Assembly: GCF_900324465.2 (NCBI RefSeq)
Contig: NC_046626.1
Coordinates: 7,027,459 to 7,091,458, forward strand
Direction of reading: 5' to 3'
DNA from: Anabas testudineus
Lineage: Eukaryota > Chordata > Actinopteri > Anabantiformes > Anabantidae
DNA length: 64,000 bases
Position 1 is the first letter of the stretch. Each line of letters starts with the position of its first letter. This document shows, in pieces, positions 11,492-28,892 of this stretch. A program made the position numbers and the translations under genes. The notes under the pieces were generated by a model. The model was not told the origin of the DNA, did not search any database, and saw only the letters and a program-made list of their open reading frames with translations.

Positions 11492-12270
11492 TGTAGTCTC
11501 TAGTGATGTCACTCACTGCCTCAGGGAAATTATAAGGAATCAGTGTGTTATCTTAGGTAACCATCATGTCCTTTTAACAACGGATGTCACCAAGGCCATT
11601 TGGGATATGTGTGGGAATCTAGGCCACAGTGATGATCGCTAATTGACCACATTTTCGTAAATGTTAAAGAGAAAGAATTGCTCTTTTATGTCTAAACTGC
11701 AGGGATTTTATTGCCACGGATTTAGCAAAGTGTTTCCTAATGGATCACTTCAGACATCCTTCCTGCAACAAACTGAGGGGATGACTCTTTACATAGCAAC
11801 ATAGTGGAGTGTGTGGTCACTATCATGAACATAAATCAGTGATTCTGAGAAGAGATGCTTGCATTAACTGATAGACTTGTTAGACTGAATGGTGTCAAAG
11901 AACAGAGTTCAGACTTAAAAACAGTCATTGCCGCCTATGTCTAAATATCAAAGGTGGGACAAGGACTTCTCTAACCACCAAGGGTTGGCTTTAAATCACT
12001 CAGCGATAAGGCCTTAGTGTTCTAATAAATACTAAAGATAAAACACAATGAAAGCACATGACTGTTTAAAATGGAGTAGTCATTTGGTAACTGGGAATAA
12101 CTTGGACCGTTTTTTTTGTTAGAATTAGTTTCAAATACACATTTGGAAGCATTAAAGCAGAGTAACAACATAGAAAAGAAGCTTCATAGCACTTTAAAAG
12201 CAGAAGCACTACAGCAGCTAGTTGGTTCCAGGTATGCCAGCTGACTGCTCAGTTGCAACAACTAGGCTGA

Positions 12271-12278
12271 TGACGTCA
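12271..12278. promoter_or_regulatory. Perfect CRE palindrome TGACGTCA
   Basis: An exact TGACGTCA lies 0.9 kb upstream of insl5 and 1.6 kb upstream of mier1. It is a CREB/ATF consensus site; function is not shown, and an isolated 8-mer can arise by chance. Confidence 0.3.
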
Positions 12279-12957
12279 CAAACCTAAAGTGTGTATTCTT
12301 ATTCAGGTTTCATTAGCATTGACCTGTTTTTAGAGTTATTAGTAACATCTCTGCTTTGTCACTGCATATTTCTTTGGCTACAGGTATCAAATGAGAAGGA
12401 TGATTGTAGATGATGTATGTTTCACTTAGATAACCTGAAACTAAACGAAAAGTCAAAAATATTTCACATATACTTTTTGAGTCATTTTGTCACATACTTT
12501 GAATGTGTAGGTATCTATGTATAATATAATACATAGCCTATATAAAGTACATAAAGTGTGTGTCTGTGTGTGCAGCATACAGCAACCTTAGCTTTGCTTC
12601 TGATTAAAATCAACACCAATCAGCTGAGAAGATGTCAACTATAGGCATTATTATTTTTATAATATTTCTACACATAACTAGTGGCTATTTAACACTACTG
12701 TTATTCCACAATACTAAGGCATTCATCTCCTTTTAAACAATCTGTGTAGAAAGACAAACAGAAAAATCTAGTTAATCACCAATGACACTAAAATAACCAA
12801 ATAAACGGTAAGAAAAAATTGTGAGAAGGTGACAGACAGTGATCAAAAAATCACACACGTATAACATATAACATCACTGGAAAAGGTTACATGGTGACTG
12901 AAATGCAGCAGAGAGATGTGAACTAACATTTTCAGTTCACGGCAAACCTGTCAGTTC

Positions 12958-12958
12958 T

Positions 12959-12989
<31 letters not shown>

Positions 12990-12990
12990 G
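12958..12990. repeat. (TTTTG)n microsatellite
   Basis: Five consecutive TTTTG-type units with impure edges, in the insl5-mier1 spacer. Confidence 0.85.
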
Positions 12991-13825
12991 CAATGACTGC
13001 AATAAATCCATCCAGTGTTGGATTCTCCATTAACAATCACATCTAAAAGCCTGGGTTTGTAACAGCAATACAACAGGAAGTCGTAAAATAATGTCACCTT
13101 TCGCTTTAAGAGTTTCGTTAAGTTTAATTCCATGAATTGAATAGTCATTTATCTGGACATGAAACCTGCTTGTTCTCTTTTGATCTGACACATAATGGGA
13201 ATTTTATTATGTTACTGATTTAATGTAGATATTCATCTACATCTAGTCACTTGGGGAAACATGGTCTAAAACAGTTTGAAATCTGCTGTGATGGAAGTTT
13301 GGTTACAAGAAAAGTCAACAAACATCTACGCAACTATCTCCGTGGTAAAAATGACAGAGGTTGTGTTTATGAACTCTGCCAAATAATGCATTACGTTTAT
13401 TTTCAGACATTTTAGGACAGAATGATGTAATGGGCACATATTTTTGGCTGTCTCCGCTTAGATCATAAACATCACGTTACAGTATTTCCGTCTCAAAATC
13501 AGCTCTGCTGAATAATGTAACCCCCTTTACATTTGTGTGGACATACATTAGGATAAAAATCTTTTAGTCTGTTTAAGTAACTTAACTATAAAACTGTCAT
13601 AGACAGTATGTATTCTTCATGACTACAAAGTATTTTAAGTTCATCAAAGCATAGTTTATATTCCTTGCTAATTATTCCATAATTTTTGAGAACATCCCTG
13701 AATTTCCCTCATTTTAAAATAGAAGGTATTGGAACTTTTAAACCCAGCATCCATTGTTTAGACCTCTATTTGTGTGAACAGTGTGGAAGCTGTTTTATGA
13801 CTGTACTGCTCTTCACACTGCAGGT

Positions 13826-13834
13826 GGGCGGGGC
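13826..13834. promoter_or_regulatory. GC box of the mier1 promoter
   Basis: GGGCGGGGC, an SP-family consensus, lies 55 bp before the mier1 ATG. An ETS-like core (CCGGGA) and a CRE-like TGACGTGA lie between them. No TATA box is seen, as expected for a broadly expressed gene. Confidence 0.45.
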
Positions 13835-13888
13835 TCCACATCCGGGAACTACGAGTGACCCCTGACGTGACCCTGCAGGATTGCAAAC

Positions 13889-19917
<6,029 letters not shown>

Positions 19918-21465
19918 AAGCCCCAGAGCTCAGTCGAGTTGACTTATAGATGCTGATTCGGGGTGGACACAGTTAGCCCTGCTTCCCCGTGTATGAGCAG
20001 AAGAATGGGGTGAAGATGATGAAGAAAATGAGCCCTGTAGTATCAGTATGTCCTGAGAGCAAAGACTCACACTAGAATAAGGTCAAAGGTCGCTGAAAAT
20101 CACACCTTGAAGAACACAGCCAGCCAAACGGCAGCTGGTCCTCCAGGAGGGGCAATGGCTGCCCCACCTCTTTGTCCCTCCAACCCATCCATGTGCTGAC
20201 TGCCTGCAAAGCTCATCCCAAAGTACCACAGGTCCACAATGTCCCAAAAAAACCCCACATCTTCATTGTCTTATTCCCTTTTTGGAGACTACAACATTTT
20301 TCCAAGAATTTCCTTTTTCTATTTGTACTAAAAGAAAAAAAATCCTCTCTGATATTTTTTTACACAAAGAGATATTTATATTTTTTACCAAAAAAAAAAT
20401 CTATGATGAGTAATTACTGTTCAAGCCATTTGAACATTTGATGAAACGGGATGTTGTAAACAATGATGTGCTTAAGTTGTCAAAAAGAGACAAGGTAGGC
20501 AGACACGACATGAGTAGGCTGGTGCTGTCACTGGCTCACTTTAGTTGCACTTTGATTGTATGTTTCTCATCTTTCTTGAAACGGAGTGGTGACAAAACCC
20601 AGCAGAATTACATGATCACTCCTTTTCTCCTGAACGCGCTCTTGCCTCGATCACGGCTTTGTTCGGTTAGAATAAATAAACCACTGGGTTAGTGCCCTGG
20701 AGGTTTGTTTTGTGTAAAGCAGCTGACATCAGTGATGTCTTGTATTATAACTCATCATGTAGAAGATCGCTGTATTTTTGGATTTTCATAGTCAGTGCTT
20801 TGCTCAACGCTTTGTTTTTACTAGACAGAATGTCCGTGATTTTTATTGTAAAGTTTGTATAGATTTCTTACCTTGAGCAGTTGGTACATTTTTTATAACT
20901 GTCTGTTTCTCTCTGTATCTTCTGGTCTTCCTTGTAGGCTGTGCTTTTTCTGTTGCTCTGGGGTGGATGTGATAACAAGAGTAGCCATTCCTCTTTCACT
21001 CCTTATTTGCCAGCATTTCCCATTCCTGTGTAACTCTGCTCAGTCTGAAATGTTTGTGGCAGCAGCCTCTTTTTTTATTTTTTGTTTTTGCGTCAGAAAG
21101 CCCCACATTGTGGTTGAATGTGCTGCTTGTCTTCGGTTTAAAAACTGTTCATTTGAAGTGCTTAGTTTAACCAAGATTTCCAGTCTGTTCTTAGTAAGTT
21201 GATCTCCAGCAGTGACAGACCATGCTGACATTGGGGTGCTACCTGGGGGAAGACCTTAACTTGTCTTGGTACAGTAACTGTTCAGCTTAATGCATACGTG
21301 TTTTACTTTGTACTCCAGCTTTGAACTTACAGTCACAAATTAAGATAAGTTTGTCTCAAATAATGTTGACCCGTATAGTTGTTTTCTTCCTCTTTTTGAT
21401 GACGTCTTGTTTTATTTTTATTCTCTGTAAATGACAACATGAATAAAACTGAAGTGTATTCCAAG
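19918..21465 (+). other. mier1: mier1 3' untranslated region
   Basis: About 1.55 kb from the stop to just past AATAAA at 21442. Several open frames occur here (for example 20172-20441 and 20855-21202), but they lack family features and read like T-rich UTR. Confidence 0.65.
21442..21447 (+). terminator. Polyadenylation signal AATAAA for mier1
   Basis: The canonical hexamer in GAATAAAACTG is the first good one after the stop. A second AATAAA lies about 60 bp on. Minus-strand AATAAA hexamers at 21411-21422 could serve slc35d1, so 3' ends may overlap. Confidence 0.6.
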
Positions 21466-21882
21466 ACTGGCTATGAATGGAATAACATTGGCTATATTTA
21501 ATAAATGTATTAATTAAGCTGAGTTGTTGTATTTGTGTGTCTAACCTGAAAACTTAAAAGAACACCAACGTGATCTGTTTTAATATGCATGTCATTTGCC
21601 TCAAATATAAAAAATTGAAATATATAAGAAACTTGGTCTTATTCATAGACATAATAGTTTTGAGTAGAATATAATTTTCCATCATTTCAAGAAACACACT
21701 AAATGTGATGGGGGGGTGTACTTCAGTGTTGGATCAGCGCTCCAGGGTTTACGCCTTTTCTGTTAAAACGTGACACAAAACATTTCAGAAAGCAGAAGCA
21801 TACATTACAGATTAGCCCAGGCCAACAAAACCACTGGGAACCTGACGGAACACATTCAGAGGAGGGTTTGATTCATGTAATT

Positions 21883-24344
21883 CTATCTGTTCTTACTTGT
21901 CTGCTCCTGAGTGAAGGTGATATAGGAGTACACCAGGCTGCCGGCGATGCTGGGGGGGAAAATGAAGATGACGCAATCTGTTCCCAACAAAACAACGTCC
22001 AACACTGACATTTTAACTTACCTGATGACATCTTACCTGATGTTTAGACCTATAAAATTAGTCCAGGTGAATATGTAGTCTCCACCAAACACCATTCCAA
22101 TGTAGGTCACAACGATATTCTGCAGGAGTCACAGACAGAGTCACTGCACACTTCTACATCTGCATGACTCCTATCAGCCAATCGAGAGCAGGCCGACGTT
22201 TTGATAGCTCACCTTAATGCAGCCCACAATGGAGGTGGTGAGAGCTGAGTTGTACTGCGTGCACAGCATGATGGAGTACATTAAAATGAAGCTGTGCAAC
22301 ACATTTAAGCAGAGTTAGACAAAAGTGGCGATGCGGCATAAGCAGGAGCTGTTACGTATCAATGCGTGTGGTTTACCCCATGACACAGGAGAGGACAAAC
22401 TGCACAACAAACAGCTGATCGGACCAGCCGTGAAACTCCAGCCCCTGCACGCAAACACGAGCACACGACGGAGGTCAAGACGTCACAGGCTAAAAATGTA
22501 TTCAAAGCAAATGGTGGCAAACAAACTGACTCACCGTTTGCAAGTCTCCTGAGTAGTAAGCGTAGGCTACAGTAGGAAAAATCATGATCAAAGCATTGTA
22601 GTACAGAATCCCATATTTGCCCAGCTCCTATGGGAACAGCAGTAAAAATGTAGATATTGTTTTTAATCATTTCAAGGATAGATTAATATACGATAGTGAC
22701 TCGCTGCTCTGCTCACCTTCGAGTCAAGTTTCTGCTTCACAAAAGCCCCGCTGGCCGCTGTCAGGACGTTGTTCAGCATTATGAACACGTACCCTTCAAG
22801 GTCAAAGGCTAAGTCAGCGCTATAAAAGACACAAGGACGACACATATGCTCACTCGTACTGGAAGGCAACCAGGTAATGTCAACATATGGTGGGCGTCTC
22901 ACCTGGCAGCAATAAAAGCACCAAAGATCATGGTAAACACAGTCATTTTAACCGAGGTAGAGAACGTCTTCCTGTGAGGGGAAAAACAAGGGGATCATTA
23001 AAATCGTTCATTCGCAGGCTCAAGGCCACATTTGGTTAAAGGGGGAAGTTCAACTTACTTCAGCAAGAGTCCCTCGAAGACCATGGTAAGAAAAATACTG
23101 AACCTCCTCAGAACTGTAAACATGGGTAAACTACGGATGGAACAAAAAAAAGAAAAGAAAATTCATACATGTGATGAAATGATGTTTCAGTAGAATGAGG
23201 GACACAATGTCTAACAAGTTCCTACTTGAGTCGCTGCGTCCCAAACAGTCCTGATATTTGATTTCCGACATACAGCAGAGGCAGCGGGAACATCTGTGGA
23301 GACAAGAAACTCAGCATGCGAAGTTGCGACGTTTGACACAAGGACCATGTCATCATCAGTCCTCACCTTGCGTGGTATGCTCAAATCCAAATCTGGAAAT
23401 GAGATGACACCCATCATTTTCCCAGCCCTCAGAACTAAAACCGTAGCCAGCATCTGTGGATGTAGTGAAGCGGGGGAGACACTGTTTACGAGGCTCTGCT
23501 GTGAAATAAACAGGAAGTAGAGGAGTGGTGACTTTGCTTCGGGGAAACTTACTTGGCCGATTCCGACACATGTTGACGATGGGAAACTGTAAACACGAAG
23601 ACAGAGAGTGAAGTTACTGAAAGACATACAGAGGGCCTTTAAAGAAAATGCCTTGTTATACAGTGAATAACAGTTTAGAAAAGAAAGGGGTAAAATATTA
23701 CCTAAACAAGTAATATGTCAAGAATCATTTCATTTTAACAATTCTACAAAGACTTAGAATGATCCTCTACACAATTAGTGTTTTTAATGGGACAGGGTTG
23801 ATTCACTTTCACTATTAAGTGAATATATGTAAATATGGTACAAATATCTGGATTTATAGGCCTTTATGTTTTAGGCCTATTATTATATAATATTAGACAT
23901 AATATTCACATTAGATAACTCTTTTTTTTAATATAGTTTGGTTGGTGAGAGTCAAACATTCAACATGTGGACAGATGTGGCTCCAGCCCTGCACAGACTG
24001 AGCACAGCTTCCTCTTTGTGGACGATCACAGTTTGTCCCCTGTTCATCGTCCTATTTCCCTGTGCCCTCATTAAATCAGCGTGTCTCTCCTGTCACTGTA
24101 ACACTCAGCTGTTCTCGAACTGGAACTTGTACTTTGTACTTTACCTGTAACTAGTGAGCACGCTTTTGTTGACAACGACGATAAGAAAGGAACTTATTCC
24201 GTAAAAGCCCGCGGCCAACAGTTTGCTGTACACCGTGGGGCCGTCGCTGGATGTTTCTCCTCTGGATCTGGAGGATGCTCCTTGCGATGACAGCTGTGTG
24301 TCAGCTGCGGAGCTCAGCTGAGCACGTCTGCGAATCTTCGACAT
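21883..24344 (-). CDS. slc35d1: UDP-glucuronic acid / UDP-N-acetylgalactosamine transporter
   Basis: Twelve coding exons read on the minus strand: 24145-24344, 23553-23586, 23367-23453, 23226-23293, 23059-23130, 22903-22971, 22717-22819, 22535-22627, 22377-22444, 22213-22291, 22037-22119, 21883-21949. All phases match; product 340 residues (human 355). This nucleotide-sugar transporter of the ER/Golgi membrane imports UDP-GlcA and UDP-GalNAc for chondroitin sulfate and glucuronidation. Seen in order: [101 protein letters not shown] and [23 protein letters not shown], which fit a ten-helix EamA/TPT fold. The tail after SYITFTQEQ is about 14 residues shorter than in human. Human Arg after VLTNY is Ser here, created at the exon 1/2 junction. 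Confidence 0.96.
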
Positions 24345-25185
24345 CGTTCACCTCAGTTCACCACGACGAGCGGAAGCCGACCAGCACCTCCTGCACATGC
24401 GTACAGCGACCTAAGCCAGCAGAAATAGAATTCTGTCGGCGAAGGCGGAAGAGCAAAGACGGGAAACATCTTGGTTCAATTCCGTTTAAAATTCAGGAAC
24501 ATTTGGTCTTTGTCACTTTCCACAGTGAGTGTAACCTCAAACAGACAGAAGTACTTAACAGAGGAAACGTTTAATGAAGCTTTACCTTAGAGCTACGATG
24601 TTTTATAAGGTTATTAAAAGATTCCTCATTTCTTCTGTTGCGTATTTTCAGGTTAGCACCTGCTGTGACTTTTCTAAATCTCTCTATGAAACTTACAAGA
24701 CACAATTTTGACTACGGCCCAAAACGGTACATTCGACTTTATACACAGGAGCTGACAGACAGAGCTGTCTGCCAGTTACTTTACACATAAAGTCAATAGT
24801 TAATTTTCAGCTAATGCCATTAAAAAGGCATTGACTCAAATATTGTTTGACCACTCAAGTTCATCAGTTGTCCTATAAACCAGGGTAGTTTTAATAAATC
24901 TTACGCAGCTCTCAGCAGAAACGTAAATATGCACTTATTAAATATCACATCTTCATTTTAGTTAGCTAAACCTTGCAGGCACCAATTAAACCTTTGCACC
25001 ATGTTTTCATCCAACTTAATATACTTCGATACTGGATTAATAAGGAATGCTCCAACCCTGAAATACAACAAAGCCTTGGTACGTTTAAAGCAAAAAAAAA
25101 AAAAAAAATCAACAACATGTTTGTTCACATCTTTAAAATCACAGTATTGATTTTAAACAACCCAAGAGCAATTGGCAGAATACAT
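24345..25185. other. Spacer between slc35d1 start and serbp1 3' end
   Basis: About 0.8 kb holding the slc35d1 promoter side (GC-richer up to about 24460) and AT-rich sequence after it. No exon is supported. IL23R, IL12RB2 and C1orf141, which lie here in human, are not visible. Confidence 0.5.
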
Positions 25186-26517
25186 GTAACACCTCTAAAG
25201 CAATTTATTAGAACAGGGATGTTTGCAGAGAAATTTCACCGTCACGTGGCTCGAACAGTCCTACAAAACAAAACAAAAACAAACAAACAAAAAAAAGAAA
25301 ACACTGCTTCAGCCGTCTGTATCAGTGCATCACCACAGAGCACAGCACGTAAAGCTTTGAATTCACTTCCACTTAGAATCACCTTCCCACCCCAATGTGA
25401 AATAATCCTGCTTCATTTGAAAGCAAATGCTCACTGGAAACAGTGACACAGGTGGCTAAAAGCACCATTAGCTCACATTACATTCTGAAGCTCGTGATTG
25501 TTCCACTATGACAGCTCACATTTCTTTCAGACAAATTATGCATTGGTGCTGCTGAGCTGATAAAACAAAAAAATAACAGAGTACAAATATGATTTATAGA
25601 AGGGAAGGAGAAAAACAATCTTCAGTGGACAGTTGCTGATAAAAAAAACAAAACAAAACAAAAAGAAAAACAGGTGCTTTCAGATCTGAAACATATTACA
25701 GATACTCTAAAAGCAAGATATGTTCATGGTTTATCTACCATTCTCACCTAGATTTCAACAATCACTTCTCAAGAGACATAAGAACTACTTCAGGTGAGAA
25801 CTTGCAGTCTATTGTTTAAGAATGACAAGTTCGTAGCAGAGGAATACTTAAATTCTAAGTAACTAGCTGTCAAATTCACACATTCAGCTTCACACATTGC
25901 TGCGCACACGCCCGCACACACACATATCCTTAACAAAAAAATACCATATTTGCTTAGTGGTCCTTAATTTACAAGTAGTACAGTCCGTATGACCTAAGAG
26001 GACCAGCCTAAAGTTAAACATTGGACCCTGGGACACCCTGAAAACACATCTGGATCAGGGGATACAAAGCATTACTAACCACTAGTTCACCAAAAAGGCA
26101 AGCTATCCAAAAAAAATAAAAATAAAAATTAAAAAAGGGGGGAGAAAGAGGCATCTACTCTTCACTGCACAACAAGAAGAAATTGAAATTGAAAAATACT
26201 AAGCTTTAGTAGGAAGTCACTTTCCTGGTTACCCATCCTGAATTTGTGCCTTGCAAAAGGGGATGAGTAGTCAGGATCAGAGTAATTACACTTTGAATGC
26301 ATGTTAAGCCATACTTCAGATACCTAGTACAAGATTCCTATGTAGTGTAGTGCTACCACATCAGTGTGTATTACTGGGGGGGGGAAAACTCCAGTAGAAA
26401 GTCTAAGATGACCCAATAATACTGAGCTGAAATCAGGAAAAAAAAGCACAAAAGCTTCTTGGGAAGAGATACACACACTTCAACCTAGTCGCAGAAATGT
26501 ATAAATTCAAGCAGCAC

Positions 26518-26549
<32 letters not shown>

Positions 26550-26868
26550 ATGAAGTATGCATAATCTCTAAAGAAAAAAAAAAAGAAAAAGAAAAAAGTA
26601 TGAAAACATCCCTGCTTTCATGTTCCTAAATACAAAACTTCAGTGTAACAAGAGGTCCTTTTCCGCCTTTGTTGTCTTTTGTTCTCCGTTAAACAAGTTA
26701 AAATTTAGTCCTCTGGTGGTGAGAGTGGTATGGGATGACAGTCTTTTATGTCATTAAAATCTTTTTTTTCTGTTTTCTTATATACTTGAAGATGTGGTAA
26801 GCATGCAAGCCTCGTAGAGGAGGGGCCCGGAAGGGCTGATGGGTGGGCTGGTGGTGGAAAAGGAGCCA
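25186..26868 (-). other. serbp1: Probable serbp1 3' untranslated region
   Basis: AT-rich sequence downstream of the serbp1 stop. A minus-strand AATAAA (TTTATT at 25204-25209) is a plausible end; other ends are possible. The open frame at 24973-25446 on the other strand is low-complexity and unsupported. Confidence 0.45.
26518..26546. repeat. Homopolymer A tract, 29 bases
   Basis: Uninterrupted A29 on the given strand, so a U tract in the serbp1 3' UTR. More A-rich sequence follows at 26573-26597. Confidence 0.9.
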
Positions 26869-28861
26869 TTAGGCCAGGGCAGGGAAGGCCTCAGGATCAT
26901 CCACGTTGGGGACTGACACTCCACTAGCCTGAAGAAGAAGCACACAAAAATCAGGACAAGGTGTTTATTTATAAGTAGGTATCAGGTCTGATCAGAACAC
27001 GATGCTAGTGCTGATTTAGTCACTAAGTTTATACATGTGGGGCACATTATGTTATTTCAACACAGTGAGCTGTGCAAATTCAATACCTTTAAAAGTGGGA
27101 AAACAAATCAAATATATATATAAATAAATATTTGATTACAGCTGTCAAGCCAATGAAATGATCAAAAGAAAATTCATTTGCAGCAAATTTGCTACACAAT
27201 ATTTTTTTTCAAGCCACATGTCAGACATCTAATGGTTCCAGCTTCCGAAATGTGAAGTGGGTTAACTCTTGGTAAAACAAAGAAACAAAAAGCGTACTGA
27301 ACTGATGAATTAGATAATCAACAGGGGCATTGAAATGGTTTACAGATCAAACTATTAATTTGATGGGGAAAAAATTAAACTAATAGGCAGCTTCAATTTT
27401 ACATTTGTAAGGATTACTTCAGTTAGTTATTTTTTTATTACTTCACTACTTGTTTTGCTACTTGGCTTTTGTTACTAACAGAAATCCATCCCTACATGTC
27501 ACCACTGACGTTTGAGATTTGCGTTGACTGTGTTCACTGCTGCAGCCTGTTCAGTCAATGCGTTTAGTCTTTTCACAGAGACACAAAACCTCTGTTGTCG
27601 GCAGCACTAACAAAGGTTTCTGTTTCATGGTTACCTTTTCGGACCGTCCTCCCCCGCGCGCTGTCCTGTTGCCTCCTGCTCCGCGGCCTCCCCTGCCTCC
27701 GCGCGTTCCCCCACGTCCGCGGCCAGGGCGACCCAGGTCTCCAAAATTGATCTCCAGCTGGGATGTGATGTCATTGGCTGGTTTGCGGAAGTGGTGGTCA
27801 CTGGACTCGTCAGGGGTGCCCTGTTGGTAAGAATGACAAAGTTTAACAATGCACTACGGAGAACAGTTAATGACGGAGTCAACATGTGTCTTAGTGTGCA
27901 CTGTCTTTAGATTATTTATGTTGTGTGTAACCACCCGTAATTACATTTCCATCAAGGGTGCTTATACAGATTATTAACACTGAATGTTGTCACGGACAGT
28001 GAGGATGTAAAACCAGTGAGAGATCTACACGCACCTTGTGGTACAGGGTGTGTGGCTCAGCTTCCGTCTCTGTGGCATCAATCAAAGCACCAACAGGCCT
28101 CTGAAAAGTCATCACAAGAAATAGCAGCACAAAATTATTCACCGATGTAATATTTCAGAAAAACGTCTCCAACAAGCTGAGCATATGTACCCGACTAAGA
28201 TCACCACAAAATGATGATACAGGAATAGTAGTGAAGCCTATAACAGTGATAAGAAAGACGAGAGTCTGGATGCCTTGTAAAATACAGTCAGGCCCCCCGT
28301 TAGTCTTCAAATTTCTGTCATGCAAACAATAAAGCTTGTTATGTTGCAGCAGTGTCTTAAGACTTTTGCTCTGTGCTAGAAATCTGAAATAAAGAGAATT
28401 AACCACCATGCTTACATCTTCACTCTTGGACTTGTGCAGCACGTATCCTTTCTTCCACTGGCTGTCGGCTCCCTCGTTGGGCTTGCGGATGTTGAACTCT
28501 ACCTTGGTGCGCTCTTTGTCCTGCATGGCCTTCCACTCGTCCAGGGTCATCTCTTTGGGGCCTTCGTTTTTCACCTCTTCAACTTCATTCTCCCTGGAAA
28601 GCCAGCACACAACAATGTAGGGACTAAAGTCTAAAACTGCCAATCCTCTTAGCTCTATACATGCCCTCTAATCCTGAGGCCAAAAGGACAGCGACAATGT
28701 TTATCCCATTTGCACCAAAGCTTTGTGACAAAAATGTACAAGCAGAAATACGGCTTGTGACACAGAATCCAAAGGAAAACATTATGATGTGCTGATAATG
28801 CTCTGTAGCTTCAGCCTACATTGTCTAAAAAAAGAAAAACAAAACAAAACAAAACAACACC

Positions 28862-28892
<31 letters not shown>

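Larger units (their letters stand above)
11500..13800. other. Intergenic stretch between insl5 and mier1, no gene seen
   Basis: About 2.3 kb of AT-rich sequence with no exon I can support on either strand. Human has DNAI4 (WDR78) in this position; no WD-repeat coding segment is visible. It holds a perfect CRE (12271-12278) and a TTTTG microsatellite. Confidence 0.6.

Noticed and set aside
20172-21202. Several open frames downstream of mier1
   Set aside because: Compositionally skewed and within the mier1 3' UTR, with no family resemblance.
24973-25446. 157-codon plus-strand frame
   Set aside because: Lies in AT-rich sequence with lysine runs from A tracts, antisense to the probable serbp1 3' UTR.
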